Assembly (NCBI GenBank): GCA_016926505.1
Contig: JAFGOM010000061.1
Span: forward strand, 1-59,540
Length of the DNA stretch: 59,540 nt
Reading direction: 5' to 3'
From: Methanospirillaceae archaeon
GTDB lineage: Archaea; Halobacteriota; Methanomicrobia; Methanomicrobiales; Methanospirillaceae
Part shown: positions 1 through 9,136 of the stretch, in pieces
How positions within the stretch are numbered: position 1 is the first letter of the stretch
Layout of the letters: every line of letters begins with the position of its first letter
The notes under the pieces: model-generated
What the model saw: the letters and a program-made list of their open reading frames with translations, nothing else
Database searches by the model: none
What the model was told of the DNA's origin: nothing
Made by a program: the position numbers and the translations under genes

Positions 1-2
1 AT

Positions 3-902
3 AACCAGAATCTCATGAGCCGGCTCGAATCGTATCTCGGGGTGAGCACACCTGATATTCGCCTGCGAAAATCCCTCCCCGCTGAGCTCTTTTTACAATC
101 AAAATCAGCCAGGGTATATCTAAAATCAAACGAGACCGGAGTTTTGAAATTTGAAGAATCAGAATGTCCCTTCCCTCTCGAACTCTTTGCCAAAGGGCCG
201 AAAAAACTTCCACGGCCGGGAACATCAACAACGGCATTCAGCCCGATTATTGCAGGAGCTATCGGGATCTGGGTAATTACTGTCTCTGAAGGAAATCCTC
301 CCCACTCATTCTATCTCCCGACAAACCGGGGAGAGATAACAACCCACTATGACGAAGAGGTAGATCCTGTAAAAAACGCACCCATCGTTCTCGAACTCCT
401 GGAGGAATTTGATGGTTGTGAATTCAGGATAGAGCATTATGACTCTGAAACCTGGGCAGAAGATGAAACCAATCTCATCAGGGCATCCCCTCACCTTATC
501 GTCCACCCGGAAGGAGTATACGAGATCGCAGTCAAAATCAGCGGGAAAGACCTTCCTCCAAGTGAAACAACGCCCGATATTACGAGCCTCATCCCCATCT
601 TCCTCTCACTCAAATACCAAAATAATCCGGGTGATGTCTTCATCATCGAACACCCTGAAGAGCACCTGAACCCGGATCAGCAGATACATTTGGCCCGGTT
701 ATTTGCAAAGATGGCAAAATCCGGATACCGGGTCATCATCGGGACCGGTAGTTCAATCATCATCGATGAGATCAAGCAACTCCGGGCAGAATACCAGCAT
801 GATCCAACCAATGCATACTCAATTTCCCCAGAGGATGTTACTCTCTGCATTGAGAAACAGATGGCATGGGGGAGGGGATTGTCCCCGGTTGAACTCACCT
901 GA
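3..902 (+). CDS. C-terminal part of an AAA/ABC-type ATPase (5' end outside window)
   Basis: The frame is open to the left edge, four codons before the first ATG at 15, so this is probably the 3' end of a longer gene. The last third carries a Walker B-like stretch (FIIEHPEEHLNPDQQ) followed by a helix and IIGTGSSIIIDEI. This matches the closing half of OLD/RecF-like ATPases (AAA_21, DUF3696 type), where the acidic residues coordinate Mg-ATP and the following histidine/serine region closes the site. The Walker A must lie upstream of the window. Such ATPases serve in defence or DNA-repair modules, but the partner gene is not visible. A Fic gene follows 142 bp downstream on the same strand; co-transcription is possible but not shown. 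Confidence 0.7.
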   Translation, partial: NQNLMSRLESYLGVSTPDIRLRKSLPAELFLQSKSARVYLKSNETGVLKFEESECPFPLELFAKGPKKLPRPGTSTTAFSPIIAGAIGIWVITVSEGNPPHSFYLPTNRGEITTHYDEEVDPVKNAPIVLELLEEFDGCEFRIEHYDSETWAEDETNLIRASPHLIVHPEGVYEIAVKISGKDLPPSETTPDITSLIPIFLSLKYQNNPGDVFIIEHPEEHLNPDQQIHLARLFAKMAKSGYRVIIGTGSSIIIDEIKQLRAEYQHDPTNAYSISPEDVTLCIEKQMAWGRGLSPVELT

Positions 903-1044
903 AGATCGATGAGTTCATCTGATCTGATATCCTATCTTCACCGTATAAAAAACACTCTGTCGTTGTCGGTATCAGATCCTCTCATCGTGATCCACAACCC
1001 CCGTTGTCGGTATCTGATGACCCACAAATACCCCTGATATTTTT

Positions 1045-2151
1045 ATGAAACCAGAACCATTCATTCCTGACCCGCTTCCCCGGTCAGATATCGACTGGAC
1101 CCGTCACGTCACCCTCATCGGAAGTGCAAACGCTGCACTTGCCCGGTTTGACGGACTACTCCGGAGTATCCAGAACCCGGATCTCCTCTTAACACCGCTC
1201 ATCACTCAGGAAGCAGTCCTCTCTTCCCGCATAGAGGGAACGCAGGCAACCATGCGGGAGGTGTACATCTTTGAAGCGGGAACGCCTGCCAGCTCTGATG
1301 AGAAACGCGAGGATATCAGAGAGGTCATGAATTACCAGACTGCTCTCTCGTATGCAAAAGAACAGATGCGAGACCGGCATCTCTCCTGGGAGATGATCCT
1401 GCATCTCCACACCCTTCTTCTGGATGGAGTCAGGGGGAGAGCATATCAGGGAACGATCCGTGACGTTCAGAACTACATCGGCCCGATAGGACGGCCAATT
1501 GAAAGTGCAACCTACGTTCCGCCACCCCCGGAACTGGTCCCTGAGATTATCAGGAACTGGGAAGAATATCTCCTGGGGACTGAGAAGGATCCCCTTGTAC
1601 AGCTCGCTATCCTGAAGGGCCAGTTTGAAGTCATCCATCCCTTCTGTGACGGAAATGGAAGAATCGGGAGGATGATCGTCCCCCTCTTCCTTGCAGAGAA
1701 GGGAATACTGTCTAGTCCGGCCTTTTACATCAGTGCCTATTTTGACAGCACCCGGGATGAGTATTATACCAGGCTTCGAAACATCTCTGCATCAGACGAC
1801 CTCAATGGATGGATCTCCTATTTCCTCACTGCCATCCGTGACCAGGCAGTACAAAATATCACCCAGGCACAGCGGATAGTAACCCTGCATGAAGAGATGA
1901 AGATTACCATCCCGCTGGTAATCAGGTCACAATATTCCATCGCGGTGATCGATACCCTTTTTCAGAGACCTATCTTCTCCACGGTTGATTTTTCAGAGAA
2001 ATCTGCTATTCCCTCAGAATCAGCAAAGCGAATTCTGCAGAAACTTCGTGAAGCAGGAGTTATTGAATTGATCAGGGAAGGAAGAGGGAGAAGATCTTCG
2101 TTATTCCAGTTTACTCCGTTGGTACAGATCGCTGAGAATGAAGGGAATTGA
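1045..2151 (+). CDS. Fic family AMP-transferase with N-terminal inhibitory motif and C-terminal winged helix
   Basis: 368 aa, typical for the Fic_N/Fic/HTH architecture. The catalytic motif HPFCDGNGRIGR lies at about residues 198-209 and is complete (His198, Asp202, the anion-hole glycines and both arginines). An inhibitory motif of the S/TxxxE(G/N) type is seen at residues 60-65 (S60, E64, G65), which marks a class II, self-inhibited Fic protein. The C-terminal ~65 residues look like a winged helix (PSESAKRILQKLREAGVIEL). Fic proteins transfer AMP from ATP to a hydroxyl side chain of a target protein; the target here is unknown. Starts with ATG at 1045 after an AT-rich stretch. It stands alone, with no Fic-antitoxin gene next to it, as expected when the inhibitory helix is built in. 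Confidence 0.92.
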   Translation: MKPEPFIPDPLPRSDIDWTRHVTLIGSANAALARFDGLLRSIQNPDLLLTPLITQEAVLSSRIEGTQATMREVYIFEAGTPASSDEKREDIREVMNYQTALSYAKEQMRDRHLSWEMILHLHTLLLDGVRGRAYQGTIRDVQNYIGPIGRPIESATYVPPPPELVPEIIRNWEEYLLGTEKDPLVQLAILKGQFEVIHPFCDGNGRIGRMIVPLFLAEKGILSSPAFYISAYFDSTRDEYYTRLRNISASDDLNGWISYFLTAIRDQAVQNITQAQRIVTLHEEMKITIPLVIRSQYSIAVIDTLFQRPIFSTVDFSEKSAIPSESAKRILQKLREAGVIELIREGRGRRSSLFQFTPLVQIAENEGN

Positions 2152-2644
2152 CCGGTGACTTACCCTGACAGATAATAAGGACACAAATACAGCATCTCCA
2201 TCAGAACCAAATTCCGGGAAACCCTGACTATCATGCACTGGATAAAAGGAGACATATCTCGAGACCCTTTTCTGCAACGAGCTCACTAAACCCGGGGGGT
2301 CCATCCTCTCACTCAATAAACACCAACTCCCTTCTGACTTTCACCGGGAGAACTTCCGGGGAGGTGTCTCAAAAATCAGGTGGAAACAGAAATATAAAGG
2401 GAAAAAATTTCACCAATATGACAAAAACCTCGTAACAACTCACTCTACTTCTTAAAGGTGAGTTGGTAGGATTAGGCAAAAGAGTACCATGATTTAACAA
2501 AAAACTTACGACATGTATCATTGCCTGAGTGGTCCGGGTGTTTCATCTATCTGATCACACGGTCCAGACCAAACCATGAGAGTCACTTCCCTATGCCTGA
2601 TATCCAAAAAGAAGAAATTAAAGCTGTCAAAAAGGCAGAAGCGT
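2152..2644. other. Intergenic stretch with one hairpin
   Basis: No convincing gene. An 8-bp perfect inverted repeat (CAACTCAC ... GTGAGTTG) lies at 2436-2465 with a 14-nt loop. It could be a transcript end or a small structured RNA; nothing links it to a known family. Confidence 0.35.
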
Positions 2645-3310
2645 TCAATAAAACGCAATTACCAGAAAATACAGGCCCACCAGGATAATTCCATAACCGA
2701 TAATCCTGTCAAAGGTATCACCGCTCATCCGTGAATAATCTCTGATCTTTTTTCCGATTACACCCCCTATCGAAGCGATGATGAGAAGGGGGAGGGACAA
2801 TCCTGTTGCATAAATCAGAATCGTGAAAAAACCCTGCAATGCAGTCTGGTGGAGAGCGATATACGTCAGTATGATAAACAGCATCGGGGCCCCCCTTCCT
2901 ACCGTAATGGCTCCAAATGAGAGCCCGATAAGAAAAGTTCCTATCACGGTGTATGATACCGGAGCTTTCAGACATCGAAAAATTCTCCTGGTGGGTGGCT
3001 TATAGAGATGAAGCAGCTGAAGACCCATGAGAATTAGCACAATCCCTCCGAGAGACCAGGCAATGGTATCATTAAAAAAGAGCAGATACTGCCCGGCATA
3101 TCCTGCGATGAACCCAAGAGGAAGAAGTACGAGTATCGTTCCGGCACAAAATGACAACGTGAGCCTGATAATTGCTGCAGGAGACAGACAGGTATTGCTG
3201 CTGGTAAGATATCCGACAAGTCCCAGGCAGAGGACACTATTGCAGGGACAGATACCTGCCAGGATCCCGAAAATAAAGATCCCAAGTGTCGAGGGATCAA
3301 AGGAGACCAT
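2645..3310 (-). CDS. CcdA/DsbD-type six-helix membrane protein (thiol transfer)
   Basis: 221 aa, almost wholly hydrophobic with about six membrane segments. The start carries the family pattern of a first helix followed by a proline/cysteine kink (FGILAGICPCNSVLC), and helix four has GRGAP. In CcdA proteins a cysteine pair in helices 1 and 4 carries reducing power from cytoplasmic thioredoxin across the membrane for cytochrome c maturation or for keeping outside thiols reduced. Here helix 1 has three cysteines, while the helix-4 region shows no cysteine, so the usual pair is not obvious and the exact chemistry is uncertain. No thioredoxin-fold or cytochrome gene is next to it. It is divergent from the operon at 3915. 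Confidence 0.75.
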   Translation of the reverse strand: MVSFDPSTLGIFIFGILAGICPCNSVLCLGLVGYLTSSNTCLSPAAIIRLTLSFCAGTILVLLPLGFIAGYAGQYLLFFNDTIAWSLGGIVLILMGLQLLHLYKPPTRRIFRCLKAPVSYTVIGTFLIGLSFGAITVGRGAPMLFIILTYIALHQTALQGFFTILIYATGLSLPLLIIASIGGVIGKKIRDYSRMSGDTFDRIIGYGIILVGLYFLVIAFY

Positions 3311-3778
3311 AAAAAATATTGGTAATCTGCCCCTTTATTCTCTCTCATCTTTTGTCTGGTCCGGATCAGGATCGGGGGTGACAGAGCTGATCATCAGACA
3401 CGGTAGATTGATAATTGACTGCGTTGAACCGTTTTCCTGATACCCAGTAATGGAAAACTCTTTTGTCATCCCTAATCCCACATTTATTAGCCGGTTTTTT
3501 TAATCACGGGAAGATACGAAAATCAATGATGTAAAGACCGGTGCCTGTTGATCCTGAAGTCACGAGTAGCATATCTTCTCGTATTGTGTAAGGATTACAC
3601 GTGAGATCTCCTCCACACGTTTCGCTACCAGAGAGCTTTTCCTTTTTCCTCATTCATGATCCACTCCTCCCTGAACCGGATATCTCCCCGGGTAACGTTA
3701 TAGAAACAATCAATCGGTGGGATTTCGTACAAATGCTGAGAGAAAAATACTTCTGCCCCTATCACCAGTATACGGTAT

Positions 3779-3789
3779 CTTATATAAAA
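3779..3789 (+). promoter_or_regulatory. TATA-like box upstream of the 3915-7051 operon
   Basis: CTTATATAAAA sits about 130 bp before the first start codon of the operon and matches the archaeal box A. A start of transcription near 3812 would leave a leader of about 100 nt. Position and motif only; not proven. Confidence 0.4.
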
Positions 3790-3914
3790 ATAAAGGGCAT
3801 TATATCCTTATTTTTTGAAAATATCAGATTAATTGAGTATTTAGAGAGACTATCGAAACAATATGATGATATAGGGAGAGAACTAAATAACCTATCTGAT
3901 ATCTCCTGATAACT

Positions 3915-5135
3915 ATGTCAAAACGAATTATTATACCCATCATTGTTTTTGTTCTTTTTCTCATACCTCCGATTTCAGCAGATAACCCTACTGTCATGGT
4001 TACCGGATATGCGATAAGCCCACCCGTTGTCATGCCCAATGATGCTGCAACGATCACGGTTACCCTGTCCAACACGGCACAACAGGCCTCAAGAACCGCA
4101 TTATCTTCTATGGGGACCGGCACTACATACTCCATGTCAGAGTCACTGACAACTCCTCTGAGTGCGAATATTCAGTCAGCATCACTCAAAACCAGCGACT
4201 TTCAGATAGTAAACGGATGGTATAATAATGTCGGCGAGATCGGACCAGGACAGTCTGTTAATCTTACCTTTTATGTGATAGCCCCTCCGGTAGAGGGACT
4301 TTACTTTCCTGAGGTCTGGATTCGGGTACGTGATTCCGCAAGCGTGAAATATCCAATCCCGGTTAATGTAAATTCTCCTTATTCTCTCTCTAAATCACCT
4401 TTATTCAGTATTAACCGTATAGTTCCCGATCAGGTTACCCCGGGTTCTTCTTTTGACATACATATCGATCTCACGAATGCGGGTAAAGCAAAGGCTCATG
4501 ATATCAGAGTAGGGGTACATTCACCTGATGACTCTATCTCTTCTCTCACCCCTGAGCAGTATTTTATCAGTGATCTTGGTCCCGGAGAGACTCATACACA
4601 AAACCTCTCCTTTGCGACCGACAAGTCCATCCCAACCGGAATTTTTCAGTTTCCTCTCTCTGTACAATACCTGACTACAGACAACCTCAAACATGAACAG
4701 AAAGCACAAATCGGGGTTCGTATTCAGGGAAAAGGAGAACTGGGAATCTCAAAGTACCAGATATCACCCCAGATGATAAAGACAGGAGATACCTTCTCTC
4801 TTATTACGAGGATTGAGAATACCGGCACTGGTGATGCAAAGTCTGTCAGGGTAACCCTCGAGATCCCATTTGAGGGGATGAAAGAAGCTTTTGTCGGTAC
4901 CATTAAACCTGACAACGATGCTCCGGCAATTTTTAACCTGAAAGCCACTCAGGCAGGGGAGATCCCATATCAACTTACGATAGCATTTCAGGACGATTAC
5001 GGGGATCATGCCATAACAGAACCATTGTCACTTTCTGTGCAGGAGACAAACAATACTGGGATGTACCTGCTCATTATCCTCCTGATTATCGCAGGGGGAG
5101 CGGTAATACTCTACAAAAAGCGTTTCCTACCTTAA
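3915..5135 (+). CDS. Secreted, membrane-anchored COG1361-type surface protein of an ABC operon
   Basis: 406 aa. A signal peptide of about 23 residues (lysine/arginine, then IIIPIIVFVLFLIPPIS) is followed by three repeated beta-sandwich regions of the NEW3/CARDB kind, seen in recurring phrases such as VMPNDAATITVTLSNTA, VTPGSSFDIHIDLTNAGKAKAHD and KTGDTFSLITRIENTGTGDAKS. The tail is a single membrane helix (MYLLIILLIIAGGAVILY) and a short basic end. COG1361 proteins in methanogens commonly sit beside a MacB/FtsX-like permease and a LolD-like ATPase, and the same order is seen here with 3 bp to the next gene. The likely role is an extracellular partner of the exporter; the substrate is unknown. 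Confidence 0.8.
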   Translation: MSKRIIIPIIVFVLFLIPPISADNPTVMVTGYAISPPVVMPNDAATITVTLSNTAQQASRTALSSMGTGTTYSMSESLTTPLSANIQSASLKTSDFQIVNGWYNNVGEIGPGQSVNLTFYVIAPPVEGLYFPEVWIRVRDSASVKYPIPVNVNSPYSLSKSPLFSINRIVPDQVTPGSSFDIHIDLTNAGKAKAHDIRVGVHSPDDSISSLTPEQYFISDLGPGETHTQNLSFATDKSIPTGIFQFPLSVQYLTTDNLKHEQKAQIGVRIQGKGELGISKYQISPQMIKTGDTFSLITRIENTGTGDAKSVRVTLEIPFEGMKEAFVGTIKPDNDAPAIFNLKATQAGEIPYQLTIAFQDDYGDHAITEPLSLSVQETNNTGMYLLIILLIIAGGAVILYKKRFLP

Positions 5136-5138
5136 ATC

Positions 5139-6350
5139 ATGTCTTTACTCAAGGTTTCTGTCGCTTTTTTTCTTGCGCTAAAATCAGTACAGAATGGGAA
5201 CCGCTTCACCCTTTTTCTCACGATTGCCATTATGGGACTGGTATTTGTTAACCTGGTTTTCCTCCCCTCAATCATATCAGGGGTTATTGTCAATTACAAT
5301 GCACAGTCTATCGACTATACCTACGGCAATCTCGTGATCGAACCAGAAGAACAGGAGATCTATATCTCAAACGTCGCCTCTTTGCAACAGAAAGTAAATC
5401 AGATCCCGAATGTTTTAGGATCATCTCCCCGGATTCAGATCGGTGCGACCTATAACTACCGCGGCAAGACCATGTCGGGCTCACTTGTTGCCCTGACCCC
5501 GAGATATGATGAGCAGGTCACAAAAATTCATACAAAAATTATCGATGGGGAATTTTTGTCTGATAGTGATACTGACTCAATCGTTTTAGGGGCAACACTT
5601 GCAGGAAATATCGATAAAACAAAGGATAAAACCGATTCTCTCGGGGGTCCGACTGTTGGGGATTTTGTTCGGGTGACGTTTAACAACGGGGTCGAAAGGA
5701 GCATGAAAGTAAAGGGTATCCTCTCCTCCGGAGTGTATAGTGTGGATCAGTTTGGGTTTATTTCCACAAAAGAGATGCAGGAAGTTCTTGATATCGGGGA
5801 TAAGGCAACTTTGCTCCTTGTAAAGATGGCAGAAAACGGGAACGAGAACCAGGATAAACTACTTCTTATGGAGTATGGTATCAGAGAAGAGATAAAAACC
5901 TATGATGAAAAATCCGGTCGTATTGTAAAAGATGCAGTTACTGCGTTTGAGATAATCAATGCCATATCAACTGCAGTGAGCCTGGTTATCGCCATTGTTG
6001 TGATTTTTATTGTGATCTTTATCAATACCATCAATAAAAGACGACAGATTGGAATCTTAAAGGCGATTGGCATTCATAAAAACGTCATCGTTCTTTCATA
6101 TATCTTTCAGGTTCTCTTCATTGCGACCTGCGGGAGCATTATCGGTCTGATTCTTGCCTATATTCTCGTCACGTACCTGAATATAAACCCGCTCGTTTTT
6201 CCCGGCGGAGCAGTCTACCCGATAGTTGAAGCAGGACCGTTTATCAGGAGTATGATTTTTCTCTACCTTGTATCGCTGATATCCGGGTTTATCCCGTCGT
6301 ATAAGACAACGAACGAGCCGATTCTTGAAGCTATCAGAGGTCAGGCATGA
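5139..6350 (+). CDS. FtsX/MacB-like ABC transporter permease
   Basis: 403 aa with the standard layout: one N-terminal helix (about residues 20-45, MGLVFVNLVFLPSIISGVIV), a large extracytoplasmic domain of about 220 residues (MacB periplasmic core type), then three helices near residues 280-390 with the FtsX signature INTINKRRQIGILKAIG just after helix two. MacB-type permeases do not carry substrate through a channel but transmit ATP-driven movement to the outside domain. Begins 3 bp after the surface protein and overlaps the ATPase gene by 4 bp (ATGA), so translation is coupled. Confidence 0.9.
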   Translation: MSLLKVSVAFFLALKSVQNGNRFTLFLTIAIMGLVFVNLVFLPSIISGVIVNYNAQSIDYTYGNLVIEPEEQEIYISNVASLQQKVNQIPNVLGSSPRIQIGATYNYRGKTMSGSLVALTPRYDEQVTKIHTKIIDGEFLSDSDTDSIVLGATLAGNIDKTKDKTDSLGGPTVGDFVRVTFNNGVERSMKVKGILSSGVYSVDQFGFISTKEMQEVLDIGDKATLLLVKMAENGNENQDKLLLMEYGIREEIKTYDEKSGRIVKDAVTAFEIINAISTAVSLVIAIVVIFIVIFINTINKRRQIGILKAIGIHKNVIVLSYIFQVLFIATCGSIIGLILAYILVTYLNINPLVFPGGAVYPIVEAGPFIRSMIFLYLVSLISGFIPSYKTTNEPILEAIRGQA

Positions 6351-7051
6351 TTCTTGCAGAACATATCTCACGGGTATATTCCATGGGGCTCGTGGATGTG
6401 CATGCCCTGCGTGATGTCTCATTTACCATTGATAACGGAGAGTTTGTCGGGATAACCGGTGCCAGTGGAAGTGGAAAATCCACCCTGCTTCATATTCTCG
6501 GACTGCTTGATACCCCGACCACCGGTGGTTTATCCATTAACAACATACCTGTCACTTCCCTTTCTGAGGATGAAAAGACTGATTTCCGGTTGAATTATCT
6601 CGGATATATCTTTCAGGACTATGCTCTGGTGCCTGAACTCTCGGTACAGGAGAATGTATTCCTTCCGGCAAAGGCACGGGGGATGACCAGGGATGAATAT
6701 CTCCAGAAGAGCCGGGAGGTCCTCACCCGGGTGGGGCTTGCCCACAGGATCTCTCATAAACAGTATGAATTATCAGGAGGAGAGCAGCAACGGGTTGCTA
6801 TTGCCAGATCCCTGATTAATAACCCAACGATTCTGTTTGCTGATGAACCCTGTGCAAATCTTGATTCAAAAACCTCGCGAATAATTTTAGATCTGTTTAA
6901 ACAACTTAATGAAGAATATGGTCAGACTATAATCATGGTCACCCATGAGGAGTGGCACGAGGAGTACATGTGCAGGATGATAGTCCTTACAGATGGCCAG
7001 ATATCTGATCAACGGGAGTGCCGGAGGGTGAGACGAGATCCGCAGGAATGA
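6347..7051 (+). CDS. ABC transporter ATP-binding protein of the MacB/LolD type
   Basis: 234 aa. Walker A GASGSGKST (near residue 36), Q-loop (YIFQDYALVPELSVQENV), ABC signature LSGGEQQRVAIARSL, Walker B ILFADEPCANLD and the switch histidine in MVTHEEWHEEY are all present, so the protein should be active. The short form and the sequence around the Q-loop fit the LolD/MacB group, which energises FtsX-like permeases. The start ATG overlaps the permease stop. Last gene of the three-gene operon. Confidence 0.93.
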   Translation: MILAEHISRVYSMGLVDVHALRDVSFTIDNGEFVGITGASGSGKSTLLHILGLLDTPTTGGLSINNIPVTSLSEDEKTDFRLNYLGYIFQDYALVPELSVQENVFLPAKARGMTRDEYLQKSREVLTRVGLAHRISHKQYELSGGEQQRVAIARSLINNPTILFADEPCANLDSKTSRIILDLFKQLNEEYGQTIIMVTHEEWHEEYMCRMIVLTDGQISDQRECRRVRRDPQE

Positions 7052-7348
7052 TAGGGTTCAAATGCCTGGGTCATGGTATCGTTATCAGAAAAGATGGGAA
7101 AATGGTAGTTCTCATCTTTTAATACTCATCATTATCTGTTCCGAAATTTTTACGCGTGCAATCAGGTCCGGCAGGAGATATTATTTTGCCGTCAGAACCC
7201 GATTTCCTGTTCAAATTAAGGGAATAATCTCTTCATGAATCGTTGCCTGCGTTTTGTTACATTACCGGATCTTTATTTTTGCATTACGGTCTCTTGTATT
7301 CGTCTGCCTTCCGATGCCTGCTGAGAGAATAATTCCGTTTAGAATCAT

Positions 7349-8008
7349 TCACAATACGGGACCCATCTTATCAGAACGTGCATCAGAAGAGACTGCAGGG
7401 GAGATAAACCGGAAAAAATCATTGGAAAACTGTTCAAAGGAAAAACCCTCTGCCTCTATCACCCGTTTCCATTTCTCTTCCATTGAGAGGATATTCATAA
7501 AGGATATCATGAGGTACATCGATATCAGGAACGGATCGAGATCAGTCCGGATTGTTTTGTCAAGAATCCCCTCCCGTATCACATCCTCAAGAATCATGCG
7601 GCAATTCCCATATCCCTTTCCAATATCTGTGGTGTACGGATTTTCCTTTGAAAACCGCTCATACCCGTAAAAATGGATCATCCTGAGATAATCCGGATAC
7701 TCCTCTGAAAACCGGTAATATGCCTGACCAAGGAGAGAGACCTTTTTTATTCCTGAAACCTTTTTTTCCTTGCATCCGGTAAATTTTTCTTTTAGGAGAG
7801 CAACTCCCCGGAGAACGATGCTCGCGTACAAAGCCTCCTTGTTTTTAAAATACAGGTAGATGGTAGCCTTATTCAGTTCAACCTCCCTCGCTATCTCATC
7901 CATGGATACCTCTTCGTAACTCCGGGAAAAAAAGAGACGCTCGGCTGCATCGAGAATATCGTTTCTTCTCTGTTCCTTCTCCCGTTGTTTCCTATCAGCT
8001 ATTCCCAT
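7349..8008 (-). CDS. TetR/AcrR family transcriptional regulator
   Basis: 219 aa. The N-terminal ~50 residues hold the TetR helix-turn-helix (RRNDILDAAERLFFSRSYEEVSMDEIAREVELNKATIYLYFKNKEAL), with the typical YxYFxNKE end. The remaining ~160 residues are the helical ligand domain. It converges on the exporter operon at 3915-7051, and a 21-bp inverted repeat at 8060-8080 just upstream of its own start suggests self-regulation. Control of the neighbouring exporter is a guess from proximity. Confidence 0.93.
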   Translation of the reverse strand: MGIADRKQREKEQRRNDILDAAERLFFSRSYEEVSMDEIAREVELNKATIYLYFKNKEALYASIVLRGVALLKEKFTGCKEKKVSGIKKVSLLGQAYYRFSEEYPDYLRMIHFYGYERFSKENPYTTDIGKGYGNCRMILEDVIREGILDKTIRTDLDPFLISMYLMISFMNILSMEEKWKRVIEAEGFSFEQFSNDFFRFISPAVSSDARSDKMGPVL

Positions 8009-8059
8009 TACAATTCTCCAATCGCTGTCTGGTTATGAAATTATCGTTATTCAGTTCTT

Positions 8060-8080
8060 CCCTGATATCCTTCATCAGGG
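8060..8080. promoter_or_regulatory. Candidate TetR operator
   Basis: CCCTGAT-7 nt-ATCAGGG, a perfect 7-bp inverted repeat 52 bp upstream of the TetR start. Its size and place fit an auto-operator; inference only. Confidence 0.4.
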
Positions 8081-8236
8081 TAAAAATTACCTTTTCTCTG
8101 CTGATTATCTATTATTACGATTGTTGTTCTCATCATACACATCATTCGGTATCATCGTATCACTGCGGATTCTTCGCTGTTATTCCATACCATTGCATTA
8201 TAATCATTCCTGCTGTTATCGTATCTAACGACAGGT

Positions 8237-9079
8237 TCATATCTCCTCCCGAATCCATGCCTGGATCAGTGCCTGCGAAATGCTTGCCTGTTGGGGGTAG
8301 GAGGGCAGGGTATCACGGGCAAACCAGCAGGCTTCTTCTATCTCCCGGTTATCTACCCTGATATCTTCTCCGGCATAGTCTGCGACAAAACCTACCATAA
8401 GCGAATCAGGAAACGGCCAGGGTTCGCTTCCGAAATAACGCAGATTTTTTACTGCGATGCCAACTTCCTCGCCCACTTCCCGGTGGACGGTCTGTTCAAG
8501 ATTCTCACCAGGTTCATTAAACCCGGCGATGAGAGAGAAAAATCCTGGGGGGGAGCTGGGAGAACGGGAAAGCAGGATCTCTTCCCCCTTTTTTACCAGT
8601 ACGATGATCGCCGGGGAGATCCGGGGATAGGTGATGTGATTACAGGCGGTGCAGATCCATGCCCGTTCAATCAAAATTGGCCGGGTTATTGCACCGCACC
8701 TGCCACAAAACGTATTTGATTTGTCCGCGTCAAGAATCCGTAATCCATAGGAGGCAAGGGCTATCTCGTTGTCCGGAACCTTTCCTGATAGTCCCCGTAC
8801 CGGCGACTGCTTCCAGCCCATCAGTATTCCGGCATCGGCCAAAACCCCGGCTGCATAGTAGAGAAAGTTGTCTTTCATGCCAAGGTATACCGATCTCCCA
8901 CATGTAAGCCCGGCGGGAAACGGTTCTTTCATGAGAACTGTGCCGGGTAGCGAAGCATCCCGGAATATCACGGCATTACCCTTTGCTAAAATCCAGTACT
9001 TCTGAGTTGGTGAGGGGTTCCCTGGCTCCGGGTAAACAGGCAGCAGAGGTCTTACTGCATAGAATGGATAATGCTTCAT
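8237..9079 (-). CDS. nudC: NAD(H)/RNA-cap pyrophosphatase of the NudC type (Nudix with zinc ribbon)
   Basis: 280 aa. An N-terminal domain of ~120 residues leads to a four-cysteine zinc ribbon (CGRC ... CTAC, near residues 125-143), then the Nudix domain with a complete Nudix box (GFNEPGENLEQTVHREVGEEVGI: glycine, the REVGEE core and following glycine). The family signature SQPWPFPxS appears as SEPWPFPDS, which separates NudC from other Nudix enzymes; Gln to Glu is the only change. The enzyme splits NADH to NMNH and AMP, and bacterial members also remove NAD caps from RNA. It lies 57 bp downstream of the EFR1 gene on the same strand, so a redox-linked operon is possible. Confidence 0.93.
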   Translation of the reverse strand: MKHYPFYAVRPLLPVYPEPGNPSPTQKYWILAKGNAVIFRDASLPGTVLMKEPFPAGLTCGRSVYLGMKDNFLYYAAGVLADAGILMGWKQSPVRGLSGKVPDNEIALASYGLRILDADKSNTFCGRCGAITRPILIERAWICTACNHITYPRISPAIIVLVKKGEEILLSRSPSSPPGFFSLIAGFNEPGENLEQTVHREVGEEVGIAVKNLRYFGSEPWPFPDSLMVGFVADYAGEDIRVDNREIEEACWFARDTLPSYPQQASISQALIQAWIREEI

Positions 9080-9136
9080 ATCATAATCCGGGTTATTCCA
9101 GTCCTGATTGTGTCATTGAAAAGATTGATACAGGTA

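Noticed and set aside
1189-1638. 149-codon minus-strand frame
   Set aside because: Lies wholly inside the Fic gene opposite its conserved motifs; a shadow of that gene.
2593-2688. 31-codon frame starting MPDIQKEEIKAV
   Set aside because: Too short, overlaps the end of the CcdA-like gene on the other strand, and no ribosome site is seen.
3601-3909. Plus-strand frame of 102 codons (GTG start) before the surface-protein operon
   Set aside because: No family feature; a TATA-like box for the operon lies inside it (3779-3789). A shorter form of ~58 codons from an internal ATG cannot be excluded.
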